Both the position numbers and the translations under genes were made by a program. From Geodermatophilus tzadiensis (lineage in GTDB: Bacteria > Actinomycetota > Actinomycetes > Mycobacteriales > Geodermatophilaceae): a DNA stretch of 64,000 bases. The stretch is from positions 44,857 through 108,856 of the forward strand of contig NZ_PVTG01000021.1 in assembly GCF_003002915.1 (NCBI RefSeq). The letters run 5' to 3'. The notes under the pieces are model-generated. The model worked only from the letters and a program-made list of their open reading frames with translations, was not told where the DNA came from and did no database searches. Of the stretch, positions 7,076 to 15,573 are shown in pieces (the stretch's first letter is position 1; each line of letters begins with the position of its first letter).

Positions 7076-8479
7076 TCAGCCGGACCGCGCGGCCAGCCGC
7101 TCCAGCGCCGCGGTGAAGCTGTCGTTCCACAGCCCGAGGTAGGGCCAGCGCTCGGCCACGTGCGCCGTCGCCTCGGCCGGCGTCATGCCCTGCTCGCGCA
7201 CCAGCCAGGCACGCAGCACCAGCCCGGTGCGTGACGCCCCGCCGTGGCAGTGCACGAGCACCCGGTGGCCCTCGGCGTGCAGCGCGGCGAGGTCGTCGAG
7301 CACGTCGGCCAGCACGACGTCGACGTCCACGTTGTGGTTGTTGTCGGTCAGGTAGGCCATCCGGTGCAGCGTGTGCGGGAACGGCTCGGCCAGCCGGCAC
7401 AGGCTGATGACGGCGAAGTCCTCCTCGCTCCAGCGCGCGCCGTCGAGGTTGCCCGCCCAGATCCCCGGCAGCACCTCCGCCGGCCCAACCTTCGGGATCA
7501 CGCCGGTCTCCGCCTGGAAGAACTCCTTGCCGTCGAGGTCGGCGGCCAGCCGCAGCAGGTCGGCCAGCCGCTCCACCCGGTCGCCGTGCCCGGGGACGCG
7601 GCCGTGCACCACCGAGGCCCACCGCATCGGGATGCCGCCCATCCCGTACACCGCCCCGGCCAGCCCGCCGGCCACGCACGCCCCCGTGTCGGTGTCCCCG
7701 CCCAGGTCGACCACCAGCCGCAGCACCTCGGCGAAGTCACGCCCGTGCCGCAGCGCCCACAGCGCCTGCCCGAGCGTCGGCCACACCGCACCGTTCGACT
7801 CGGTGGCCCTCGACGGCTCCCAGTCCGGCGCCAGCACGGTCGCCCACCGCTCGCGCTCCGAAGAGGCGACCAGCTCCAGAGCTGCGGGGACGGCGGCCAG
7901 CGGGTCGCCGCCGTCGAGCGCCACCCGCAGCAGCTCGTGGAACACCGCGCACCCCTCACCCGCGGCCGGGTCCCCGTGGGTCAGCGCCGAGATGCGCCGG
8001 GCGGCGTCCACCGTGGCCGCGGTGCCGAACCGGGAGAACCAGATCGCCGCCGGCGTGGTCCGCATCAGCGAGCCGTTGCCCGCCGCCCGCCCGGTGCGCG
8101 CGAAGTGCTCGGCCGCCGCGCGGTCCCACGGCAGCCCGGAGTCGAACACCACCCGGGTCTGCACGCCGATGTCCGGCGGGCCGGCCGCCGCCCAGGTCGC
8201 GAACCGGTCGAACAGGTCGGCCTCGTCCAGACCGCCGCGCTCGACCAGCGACCGCGCCACCAGCAGCGCCATCTGCGTGTCGTCGGTGAACTCACCCGGC
8301 TCCCAGTCCAGGGACCCGCCGCCGCACATCTCGGTCGCCGACCCCCGGGCGGGCGTGGGGAAGCGCGCCGAGAACGCCCCGGGCGGGCCGAACTCGAACG
8401 GCGCGCCCAGCGCGTCCCCCACGGCCGACCCGACCAGGGCCCCGGCCACCCGGTGCGAGCGGTGCAGTCCAGCGGTCAC
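7076..8479 (-). CDS. ADP-ribosylglycohydrolase fused to a dual-specificity/tyrosine phosphatase
   Basis: The 467-residue product joins two enzymes. Residues about 8-290 are an ADP-ribosylglycohydrolase: GALVGSAVGDALGAPFE, the metal-site motif FTDDTQMALLVA, GNGSLMRTTP and the second metal site LGGDTDTGACVAGGLAGA. Residues about 300-467 contain a protein phosphatase loop VLVHCHGGASRTG, matching CX5R with Cys in HCHGGASR, preceded by strand/helix segments typical of the fold. The first half would remove ADP-ribose from proteins or small molecules; the second half would remove phosphate from protein, nucleotide or another ADP-ribose-derived product. It starts at GTG 8479 behind ggagggagg and is divergent from the nuclease-helicase gene, sharing about 66 bp of upstream DNA. 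Confidence 0.85.
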   Translation of the reverse strand: MTAGLHRSHRVAGALVGSAVGDALGAPFEFGPPGAFSARFPTPARGSATEMCGGGSLDWEPGEFTDDTQMALLVARSLVERGGLDEADLFDRFATWAAAGPPDIGVQTRVVFDSGLPWDRAAAEHFARTGRAAGNGSLMRTTPAAIWFSRFGTAATVDAARRISALTHGDPAAGEGCAVFHELLRVALDGGDPLAAVPAALELVASSERERWATVLAPDWEPSRATESNGAVWPTLGQALWALRHGRDFAEVLRLVVDLGGDTDTGACVAGGLAGAVYGMGGIPMRWASVVHGRVPGHGDRVERLADLLRLAADLDGKEFFQAETGVIPKVGPAEVLPGIWAGNLDGARWSEEDFAVISLCRLAEPFPHTLHRMAYLTDNNHNVDVDVVLADVLDDLAALHAEGHRVLVHCHGGASRTGLVLRAWLVREQGMTPAEATAHVAERWPYLGLWNDSFTAALERLAARSG

Positions 8480-8545
8480 GCACGCATCCTCCCTCCGGCG
8501 CGGGACGCCCCGATCCCGGCGCCCGCATGAGACCGTCCCGTCTCG

Positions 8546-11500
8546 ATGTACCGCACCGACGGCTCCCTGGTCCTGAGCCCCACCGACCTGACCCGCCACC
8601 AGGCCTGCGCCCACCTCACGACGCTCGATCTCGCCGTCGCCGACGGCCGGCTCGCGCCGCTCGCGGAGGGCCCGGGCGACCACGCCGAGCTCATCGCCGA
8701 CCTCGGCACCGAGCACGAGCTGCGCTACCTCGACGCGATGGAGGCCGAGGGGCGCAGCGTCGTGCGCATCCCCGTCCGCCTGGACGCGCGCGGCCGCCGG
8801 GAGGCCGAGGCGCTCACCCTGCAGGCGATGCGCGCCGGCGTCGACGTCGTCCACCAGGCGCAGTTCACCGACGGCACGTGGGCCGGCGCCGCCGACTTCC
8901 TCCTCAAGGTGCCCACCCCGTCGGCGCTGGGGGAGTGGTCCTACGAGGTCGCCGACGCCAAGCTCGCCCGCCGCGTCAAGGTGCCCGCGCTGCTGCAGAT
9001 GGCCACCTACGCCGAGCGGCTCGCCGTCCTCCAGGGCCGGCAGCCCGACCGCGTCTGTGTGGTCACCGGCGACGGCGTCGCCCACCCGTGGCGGCTGGTC
9101 GACGTCGCCGCCTACGCCCGCCGCGCCCGCGCGAAGCTGACCGCCTTCGTCGCCGACCCCCCGGCCACCGAGCCGGTCCCCACCCCCTACTGCAGCCAGT
9201 GCACCTGGAAGCCGCGCTGCGACGGCGAACTGCTCGCGGCCGACGACCTGAGCCTCGTCGCCGGCATGCGCGCCGACACCCGCGCCGCCCTGCGCACCGC
9301 CGGCATCACCACCCTCGAGCAGCTCGCCGCCGCCGACGACGCGACGCTGAAGGCCGCCCGCATCGGCGCGGCCACCCGCACCCGCGTCCAGGAGCAGGCC
9401 CGCGAGCAGCTGCGCGAGCGCACCACCGGCGTCCCCACCCGCACCCTGCTCCCGCCGGCCAAGAACACCGGCCTGCTCCGGCTGCCCGAACCCAGCCACG
9501 GCGACCTCTACCTCGACTTCGAGGGCGATCCGCACTCCGCCGACGGCGCCGGGCTGGAGTACCTCGCCGGCATCGGACGGCGCGACGGCAGCTTCACCGC
9601 GCTGTGGGCCCACGACCCCGCCGCCGAGAAGCAGATGGTCGCCGACCTGATCGACCTGATCCGGGCGGCCTGGCACGCCGACCGGGGCATGCACGTCTAC
9701 CACTACGCCGCCTACGAGGTCAGCGCGCTCAAGCGGCTCACCGGCTGCTACGGCGTCCGCGAGGCCGAGCTCGACGAGCTGCTGCGCGCCGAGCGGTTCG
9801 TCGACCTCTATCCGGTCGTCAAGCAGTCGATGCGGATCAGCAAGGGCTCCTACTCGATCAAGAAGGTCGAGGCGTTCTACGGCCGGCAGCACACCGGCGA
9901 CGTCGCCGACGCGATGGGCAGCGTCATCGCCTACGAGAAGTGGCTCGCCGACCGCGACCCCCAGCGGCTCGTGGACATCGAGCTCTACAACAAGGACGAC
10001 GTCGACTCCACCCGCGAGCTGCACGACTGGCTGGAGACGCAGCGCGAGGAGCTGGAGCGCGAGTTCGGCGGCCAGGACCGCCCGCTCGTCTCGGAGACGA
10101 CCGGCCCGGCCGAGCGGTCGGAAGCCGAGCTCGCCGAGCTGGCGCTGGTCGGCCGGCTGCAGGAGGCCGGGCACGACCTGCTCGCCGACCTCGTCCAGTG
10201 GCACCGCCGCGAGGCCCGCCCCGGCTGGTGGGAGTTCTTCAGCCGCAAGGACCTCGACGACGCCGCCCTGGTCGAGGACGGCACGGTGCTCGGCGGACTG
10301 TCGGCGCCGGTCGAGGTCGGCACCGAGAAGCGGTCGAAGCTCTACGCGCTCGGCTTCCCGACGCAGGACACCAAGCTGTCGGTGGGGTCCAAGGTGGTCG
10401 ACGTCGACACCCGCGTCCGGGTCGGCGAGATCCGCGAGCTGGACGCCGTCGCCGGCCGCGTCGTCGTGAAGTCGACCAAGGAGCCCGCGCCGCGGGCGCT
10501 CGGTCCGGAGGGGCCGATCGACGACAAGGGCATGCGGGGGGCGATCGCGGCCACCGCCGAGGCCGTGCTGACCGGCAAGCCCTGTCTCGGGCAGGCGCTG
10601 CTGGAGCGGCGGGTGCCGGCCGACTGCCGCCGCCGTCCCGACGAGCAGGCCGGCGACGCCGTCGTCCGCATCGGACTCGCGCTCGACGGCGAGGTGCTCG
10701 CCGTCCAGGGCCCGCCCGGCAGCGGCAAGACGCGGGCGGCCTCGCACCTGATCCGCGCGCTGCTCGACGCCGGCAAGAAGGTCGGCGTCACGGCCACCTC
10801 GCACGCCGTGATCGGCAACGTGCTGTCGGCGGTCGGGCGGCCCGCGCTGCAGAAGTGCGACGAGAAGCAGGCCTGCGGCGCGCCCGGCGTGGAGTGGTCG
10901 AGGGACGGCAAGGAGGTCGCCTCGCGGCTGCTCGACGGCGACGTGTCGCTGGTCGGCGGGACGGCGTGGTTCTGGACGCAGCCCGACCTCGCCGAGGCCG
11001 TCGACGTGCTCGTCGTCGACGAGGCCGGGCAGTTCTCGCTGGCCAACGCCGTCGCGGTGGCGCGGTCCGCGCGGTCGCTGGTGCTGCTGGGCGACCCGCA
11101 GCAGCTCGCCCAGCCGTCGCAGGGCGTCCACCCCGGCGACTCCGGGCTCTCGGCGCTCGAGCACCTGCTGGAGGGCCACCCGACGGTGCCGGAGGGCCGC
11201 GGCGTCTTCCTCGACACGACCTACCGCATGCACCCGGCGCTGACCGCGTTCGTGTCCGACCTGGCGTACGAGGGCCGGCTGGAGTCGGCGCCGCTGCGGG
11301 AGCGGATCACCGTGCGGCCGGGCGGGCTGGTGTCCGGCAGCGGCCTGGCGGTGCGGTCGGTGTCCCACACGGTGTCGGCGTCGGCGGCGTCCCGGGAGGA
11401 GGCGGCCGAGGTCGCCGCCGTCTGGCGGTCGCTGCAGGGCGTCGGCTGGGTGGACGCCGAGGGCGCCGAGCGGCCGATCGGGCCGGATGACGTGCTCGTC

Positions 11501-11818
11501 GTCGCGCCGTACAACAACCAGGTGGCGCTGATCCGCTCGCTGCTGCCCGACGGCGCGCGGGTGGGCACCGTCGACCGGTTCCAGGGCCAGGAGGCGCCGG
11601 TGGTCGTGTACTCGACGACCTCGACGTCGGCCGACGACGCCCCGCGCGGGGTGTCGTTCCTCTACGACCTCAACCGGCTCAACGTCGCGGTCTCCCGGGC
11701 CAAGGCGCTGGCGGTGGTGGTGATGAGCCCGCTGCTGCTCGACGCCCAGGTGCGGACGCCGGAGCAGCTGCGCCAGGTCAACGCGCTGTGCCGGCTCGCG
11801 GAGATGGCGGGTGCCTGA
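8546..11818 (+). CDS. TM0106-type RecB nuclease / RNase H-like / SF1 helicase fusion
   Basis: The 1090-residue protein combines a RecB-like nuclease (AADFLLKV and EVADAKLARR as metal-site strands), a four-cysteine cluster likely to hold Fe-S (QACAHL near the start plus CSQCTWKPRC near residue 215), an RNase H-like exonuclease region (LYLDFEGDPHS, YNKDDVDSTRELHDW) and a DNA2/UPF1-like superfamily 1 helicase. The helicase part shows Walker A QGPPGSGKTRAA, Walker B VLVVDEAGQFS, GDPQQLAQPSQG and the C-terminal DRFQGQEAPVVV and LNVAVSRAK motifs. Such fusions are thought to act in DNA repair or replication-fork processing. The stop codon region overlaps the start of the next gene by 8 bp. Confidence 0.88.
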   Translation: MYRTDGSLVLSPTDLTRHQACAHLTTLDLAVADGRLAPLAEGPGDHAELIADLGTEHELRYLDAMEAEGRSVVRIPVRLDARGRREAEALTLQAMRAGVDVVHQAQFTDGTWAGAADFLLKVPTPSALGEWSYEVADAKLARRVKVPALLQMATYAERLAVLQGRQPDRVCVVTGDGVAHPWRLVDVAAYARRARAKLTAFVADPPATEPVPTPYCSQCTWKPRCDGELLAADDLSLVAGMRADTRAALRTAGITTLEQLAAADDATLKAARIGAATRTRVQEQAREQLRERTTGVPTRTLLPPAKNTGLLRLPEPSHGDLYLDFEGDPHSADGAGLEYLAGIGRRDGSFTALWAHDPAAEKQMVADLIDLIRAAWHADRGMHVYHYAAYEVSALKRLTGCYGVREAELDELLRAERFVDLYPVVKQSMRISKGSYSIKKVEAFYGRQHTGDVADAMGSVIAYEKWLADRDPQRLVDIELYNKDDVDSTRELHDWLETQREELEREFGGQDRPLVSETTGPAERSEAELAELALVGRLQEAGHDLLADLVQWHRREARPGWWEFFSRKDLDDAALVEDGTVLGGLSAPVEVGTEKRSKLYALGFPTQDTKLSVGSKVVDVDTRVRVGEIRELDAVAGRVVVKSTKEPAPRALGPEGPIDDKGMRGAIAATAEAVLTGKPCLGQALLERRVPADCRRRPDEQAGDAVVRIGLALDGEVLAVQGPPGSGKTRAASHLIRALLDAGKKVGVTATSHAVIGNVLSAVGRPALQKCDEKQACGAPGVEWSRDGKEVASRLLDGDVSLVGGTAWFWTQPDLAEAVDVLVVDEAGQFSLANAVAVARSARSLVLLGDPQQLAQPSQGVHPGDSGLSALEHLLEGHPTVPEGRGVFLDTTYRMHPALTAFVSDLAYEGRLESAPLRERITVRPGGLVSGSGLAVRSVSHTVSASAASREEAAEVAAVWRSLQGVGWVDAEGAERPIGPDDVLVVAPYNNQVALIRSLLPDGARVGTVDRFQGQEAPVVVYSTTSTSADDAPRGVSFLYDLNRLNVAVSRAKALAVVVMSPLLLDAQVRTPEQLRQVNALCRLAEMAGA

Positions 11819-12233
11819 CACCGCCGGGCTCGCCGCCCTGGTCGGGGTGGCACCCGACGTGCTGGTGCGGGCGCTCGGCGCCGGCTGGACCGAGGTGCGC
11901 GGGCCGGAGCACGAGCGGTGGTTCGTGAGCGGGGAGCCGGCGCAGGTGGCGGTCGGCTGGGACGGGTTCGGCTTCACGCTGGCCCGTCCCGAGCCGCGGT
12001 GGGCCGGCAACGACCTGGTGTGGGAGTTCGCGGCCGACCGCCGGTTCTCCTCCGACGAGGTGCTGTACGAGCGGGCGGAGCTGGCCGAGGCGGCGGAGGA
12101 GGTGGCCCGCCGGCGACGGCGGACGTTCCGCTGGTGCCCGGTGTGCCGGCAGGTCAGCGGCCGCGAGCACGTGCACGACAACACCGGCCTGTGCACGGGC
12201 TGCGCGGCCGAGCACCTCGGCGTCCGGTACTGA
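11811..12233 (+). CDS. Small protein with C-terminal zinc ribbon, coupled to the helicase gene
   Basis: The 140-residue protein starts at GTG 11811 within the end of the helicase gene, so the two are translationally coupled. Its N-terminal 80 residues (LAALVGVAPDVLVRALGAGW, then strand-rich sequence with several Trp residues) are not recognised. The C-terminus contains WCPVCRQVSGREHVHD followed by LCTGCAAEHLG, a CxxC...CxxC pair with histidines between, as in zinc ribbons. It may assist the helicase in nucleic acid binding; that is inference from position and the zinc motif. Confidence 0.7.
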   Translation: MPDTAGLAALVGVAPDVLVRALGAGWTEVRGPEHERWFVSGEPAQVAVGWDGFGFTLARPEPRWAGNDLVWEFAADRRFSSDEVLYERAELAEAAEEVARRRRRTFRWCPVCRQVSGREHVHDNTGLCTGCAAEHLGVRY

Positions 12234-12355
12234 GGACGGGGCGGCGGAGGGTCCCGGCGGGATCGCTCGGCGCGTAGGCTCCGCGCCTCACACGGGGGCC
12301 ACGAAGACGCCGTAGGCGCCCCGTGCGTCCCGCTGAGTCGCCGCGGAGCCTCCTC

Positions 12356-12859
12356 ATGGCCGACCCCACCACCAGCCCCGCCCCTGCCGACCGGCACCGG
12401 CACGCGCACCGCCCGGCGCGCCGGCGCCCCCGCGGCCCGCTGCTGCTGGCCACAGTCGGCGCCCTGGTCGTCGTCGCGGTGGCCATCGCGCTGCTCGTCG
12501 CCTCGGGGGAGCAGGACGACGACGCGGCCGCCGCCGACCGGGCCGCGCAGACCCCGGTGGCGAGCACGTCCCCGACCGTCCCGACCGCGCCGGCGCCCGC
12601 GCTGGCCGCGACCGCCGCGGAGGTGGCACCCACGCCGGAGGTCCCGCCCGAGTTCGCCACCGCGATGCAGCAGATCGGCATCCCGCTGGACCCGCACACG
12701 GGCTGGGTGCTCGCCGACGGCATCTGCGTCCGGCTGGCGCAGCCGGAGTACGACCAGTTCCGGATGTCGGAGGGAGTGGAGCGGATGTTCCCCTCCGTGT
12801 CCGACGACCAGGCGCACGACTTCGTGGCCATGGTGGCCGAGTCGGTCTGCTCCGCGTGA
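12356..12859 (+). CDS. Membrane-anchored DUF732-like protein
   Basis: The 167-residue product has a histidine/arginine-rich cytoplasmic start, one membrane helix (LLLATVGALVVVAVAIALLVA), an alanine/proline/threonine linker and a C-terminal helical domain containing DGICVRLAQPEYDQF and a final VAESVCSA. Two cysteines flanking that domain fit the DUF732 pattern of exported mycobacterial and actinobacterial proteins. ATG 12356 is preferred over GTG 12323 because ggagcc lies at a suitable distance. The function of the family is unknown. Confidence 0.65.
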   Translation: MADPTTSPAPADRHRHAHRPARRRPRGPLLLATVGALVVVAVAIALLVASGEQDDDAAAADRAAQTPVASTSPTVPTAPAPALAATAAEVAPTPEVPPEFATAMQQIGIPLDPHTGWVLADGICVRLAQPEYDQFRMSEGVERMFPSVSDDQAHDFVAMVAESVCSA

Positions 12860-12904
12860 ACCCGGCGGGTGCTCCCCGCGCCGACGTCGTCCGGCCGCAG
12901 TGCC

Positions 12905-13809
12905 TCACGACGGTGGCTGGGCGCCGACCACCTGGGCGACCACCGCGGCCGCCGCGTGACCCGACCGGACGGCGTCCAGCAGGGGCAGCCCGGCCCGCCA
13001 GCCGGTCAGCACGCCGGCCGCGAACGCGTCCCCGCAGCCGGTCGTGTCGCGCAGCCGTCCCTCCGGCAGCGGCTCGACCGGCACCTGCCGGACACCCGCC
13101 GCCGTGACCACCCGGGTCGGGCGCACGCCGTCGTGCACCAGCACCAGGGGCGGCGCCCAGGCCGGCCGTGCGCCGTCCAGGCCCAGGACGGCGGCCTCGT
13201 CGGCGTTGCCGCACAGCAGGTCCGGCCGCAGCCGGTGAGCAGGTCGACGTAGGCCCCGATCCCGTGGGCGGCGATCCGGGTCGCGGCGGCGACGTCCACG
13301 CTGACCGGCACCCCGCGCCCGTGCGCCGCCGACGCGACGGCCCGCAGTGCGCCGGGGAAGCGCAGCAGGTCGTAGCCGTCCAGGTGGACGACGGCCGCGT
13401 CGGCGACCCACGGGTCGCGGACGTCGGAGGGCTCCAGCCCGCCCTCCCCGCGGTCGCTCAGCAGCGTGCGCTCGCCGCCGGGGTGCACCAGCACCGTCGA
13501 CAGCGGCGCCCGGCCGCGGCGCACCACCGCCACCTCGACACCCCGCGCGGCGAGCCCGGCCAGCAGCCCGTCGGCGGGCGGGTCGGCGCCGGCCCAGCCC
13601 GCCAGCCGCGTCGGCGCCCCGAGGCGGGCCACGCCGGCCGTGACGTTGGCCGGGGCGCCGCCCGCCGTCGTCGTCCGCACGACGCGCTGCTGGCCGCCGA
13701 CGACCAGGGGAGCCGACAGCTCGAGCACCTGGTCGGCGACCAGCTTGCCCACCGCCACGACCGGTCCCCGCCCGGCCGGGTGCGGCCAGTCCGGGCCCGG
13801 GGAGGTCAC
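12905..13809 (-). pseudogene. PfkB-family carbohydrate kinase, interrupted by a one-base frameshift
   Basis: Two adjacent minus-strand frames together make one ribokinase-like protein of about 300 residues. The first (from GTG 13809) has the N-terminal glycine motif TTTAGGAPANVTAGVARLG and runs to about 13232 (GIGAYVDLLTG). The continuation LRPDLLCGNADEAAVLG is in the next frame and carries the anion-hole/catalytic motif DTTGCGDAFAAGVLTGW. One base appears to be missing in a short C run at about 13230-13234. The intact protein would phosphorylate a sugar or nucleoside; the family cannot be narrowed further. A sequencing error is as likely as a true mutation because both halves keep normal codon use. 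Confidence 0.8.
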
Positions 13810-13818
13810 GGCAGCACG

Positions 13819-14454
13819 CTAGGCGCTGATCTCCTCGTGCGTGTTCACGCCCGGGATGCGCCGCACCGAGCCCCAGCCGAAGCGGGCCCACACGACCAGC
13901 AGGCCCGCGCCGACCAGCGAGCCGAGGGTGTCGCGGAGCAGGTCGCCGTTGGTGTCGTCGTTGCTCTCCGAGAGCTGCGTGCCCCACCAGGCGTCGGACC
14001 GCCACTCGTACAGCTCCCACAGCGCGCCGACGGCGATGCCCAGGGCCGCGGTCACCACGGCGATGCCGACGTAGTGCCGCACGTGCGTCTCGTCGCGGGG
14101 GTCGGGGACGACGTCCAGCCGGGCCAGTGCGATGTAGACGACCGGGGCGGTGAGCATCGGCAGGGTGAAGTGCACCAGGTCGTCGAAGCGGACCCACTGG
14201 TCGTAGAGACCGAACGTCTCGCCGAACCCCTGCAGGGCCATGCCCAGGGTCAGCGACAGGTCGTAGAGCCGCGGCAGGTTCACCAGGCGCGCGACGAGCG
14301 TGACGCTCCCCAGCACGGCCAGGACCCCTGCCGATCCCCAGTTCCCGGCGGCCGCGTAGGCGACGGCCCCGCCCAGGACCAGCAGCCGGAGGACGTCGAT
14401 GCCGTCCCGCACGACCGGCGTCCAGTCACCCAGCAGCAGCGTGCGTCGGTCCAC
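13819..14454 (-). CDS. DUF2238/YjdF-like multi-pass membrane protein
   Basis: The 211-residue protein has about five membrane helices, including VLRLLVLGGAVAYAAAG, AGVLAVLGSVTLVARL and VGIAVVTAALGIAVGALWELY, with polar loops RFDDLVHFTLP and the late DTNGDLLRDTLGSLVGAGL. The FDDLVHF and WELYEW/D..DT..DLL pattern is that of the YjdF (DUF2238) membrane family, of unknown function. It starts at ATG 14454 and is followed after 10 bp by the frameshifted kinase gene on the same strand, so the two probably share a transcript. Confidence 0.75.
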   Translation of the reverse strand: MDRRTLLLGDWTPVVRDGIDVLRLLVLGGAVAYAAAGNWGSAGVLAVLGSVTLVARLVNLPRLYDLSLTLGMALQGFGETFGLYDQWVRFDDLVHFTLPMLTAPVVYIALARLDVVPDPRDETHVRHYVGIAVVTAALGIAVGALWELYEWRSDAWWGTQLSESNDDTNGDLLRDTLGSLVGAGLLVVWARFGWGSVRRIPGVNTHEEISA

Positions 14455-14491
14455 GTCGTCGCCCTACCCGTCCCTGCCCGTTCCTGACGCG

Positions 14492-14527
14492 ACGGTGCCC
14501 CGGCCGGGAGTCCGGCCGGGGCACCGT
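14492..14527 (-). terminator. Perfect 16-bp hairpin after the NlpC/P60 gene
   Basis: The arms 14492-14507 (ACGGTGCCCCGGCCGG) and 14512-14527 are exact reverse complements around a 4-base loop (GAGT). The hairpin lies 13 bp past the end of the NlpC/P60 gene and before the next minus-strand gene. There is no clear U-tract, as is common for actinobacterial terminators. Confidence 0.8.
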
Positions 14528-14540
14528 GCAGCGGTGTGCG

Positions 14541-15053
14541 TCAGGCGACGCGGCGCGCGCCCTGGTAGCTCGGCATGGAGTCCAGGCTCACCACGGCCAC
14601 CGGCTTGCCGGCGGTCGAGGCGTGCACCATCTGGCCGTTGCCGATGTACATGCCGACGTGCGAGACCGGGCTGTAGAAGAACACCAGGTCACCGGGCTTG
14701 AGGTCGGCCTTCGCCACGGCGGTGCCGAAGGTCGACTGGGCCTTCGACGTGCGCGGGACGGTGACACCCGCCGCCTTGTAGGCGAAGCTGGTCAGGCCCG
14801 AGCAGTCGAAGGAGTTCGGACCGGTGGCGCCGTAGACGTAGGGGTCGCCGACCTGGGCCAGCGCGGTGTCGACGGCCGTCTGGGCCGCGCTGTTGGGCGC
14901 AGCGGCCGGCGCGGCGGCCACGGTCCCACCGGTGACACCACCCACGGCGGCCGAGGCCGGCACGGGCGCCAGGACGATGCCGGCCCCGGCGACGGCGGCG
15001 ACGGCGATGCCGCGGAACGAGCGGCGAGCGGTGGACGTGCGTGCAGTCGTCAT
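14541..15053 (-). CDS. Secreted NlpC/P60-family peptidoglycan hydrolase
   Basis: The 170-residue protein has a Sec-type signal (basic start RTSTARRSFRG, hydrophobic AVAAVAGAGIVLAPV, cut near ASA-AV), a low-complexity linker and a C-terminal C40 peptidase domain of about 110 residues. The catalytic cysteine is in FDCSGLTSFAYK and the histidine in SHVGMYIGNGQMVHAS. These enzymes cut stem peptides of peptidoglycan outside the cell. No other cell-wall-binding domain is present, so this is a minimal secreted form. It is transcribed as a single gene behind a c-di-AMP-type riboswitch and ends at a strong hairpin. Confidence 0.9.
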   Translation of the reverse strand: MTTARTSTARRSFRGIAVAAVAGAGIVLAPVPASAAVGGVTGGTVAAAPAAAPNSAAQTAVDTALAQVGDPYVYGATGPNSFDCSGLTSFAYKAAGVTVPRTSKAQSTFGTAVAKADLKPGDLVFFYSPVSHVGMYIGNGQMVHASTAGKPVAVVSLDSMPSYQGARRVA

Positions 15054-15079
15054 CGACGACGGTTCTCCTGTTCTCCACG

Positions 15080-15208
15080 ATCGCCTGCCGGGTTAGCTGA
15101 CGGGTTCGGACGGAGGAGTCGCCCGGCGCGACGAGTCGCGCTCCACCCCAGTGGTGCGGTGGGTCCCCGGCCCGGGTGCGGCGGGAGGCCGGCACCCGGT
15201 TAGGCGTG
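15080..15208 (-). promoter_or_regulatory. ydaO-yuaA type (cyclic di-AMP) riboswitch in the NlpC/P60 leader
   Basis: On the minus strand the leader contains CGAACCCGTCAGCTAACC (plus-strand bases about 15091-15108), the hallmark 3' part of the ydaO motif, then CGGCAGGCG, which closes a stem with CGCCT of the 5' part at 15202-15206. Between them lie GC-rich hairpins of about 110 bases. In actinobacteria this class commonly controls cell-wall hydrolases and switches expression off when c-di-AMP is high. Boundaries are approximate. Confidence 0.8.
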
Positions 15209-15573
15209 TCCGGCGGGTGTCACGGGGTAGGTGACGAAGGGCCCTGGCCGAACCGCGACGACGCTAGGTAGGCCTTGGTGAGCCTTCAACCGACCGTTCG
15301 GGCCGCCACGCCCGGGCGACCACGATCGACTTGACGCCGGCGTCGGTGTCCGACTCACGGGTCTGACCTGCGCCGTCGTCGTCCGGCCCCCGCCGCCCCG
15401 CCGAGGCCCTCCGCCGTGACGCGCCGCCGCCGAGAAGAAAGGACGATGCGGTGCGTCCGCACGCACCGTCAGGACGCGGCCACGGTCGGCCGACCGGATG
15501 ACGCCGGGAGCGCCACGGTTGCGACGCGCGTTGACGGGGCACGGGTCCAGGGACCGACAGGAGGAGGCTCCCC
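15209..15573. other. Gene-free interval holding divergent promoters
   Basis: No convincing gene is seen in these 365 bases; open frames have shadow-type composition. It contains the candidate promoter of the riboswitch transcript (15261-15289, minus) and must contain the promoter of the small gene at 15574 (plus), for which TTGACG near 15530 is the only -35-like sequence noticed and no good -10 was found. Confidence 0.5.
15261..15289 (-). promoter_or_regulatory. Candidate sigma-70-type promoter for the riboswitch/NlpC transcript
   Basis: On the minus strand TTGAAG (15284-15289) and TAGCGT (15261-15266) are separated by exactly 17 bp, close to the vegetative consensus TTGACA/TAnnnT. Transcription would begin near 15255, giving a leader of about 200 bases that contains the whole riboswitch. 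Confidence 0.45.

Noticed and set aside
7076..12817. 1913-codon open frame on the minus strand
   Set aside because: Only the part from 8479 down to 7076 encodes the ADP-ribosylglycohydrolase fusion. The rest is antisense to the nuclease-helicase gene and has the repetitive Arg/Gly/Val/Leu composition of a shadow frame.
14492..14527. Hairpin as part of the riboswitch
   Set aside because: It lies downstream of the NlpC/P60 gene, not in its leader, so it is a terminator.
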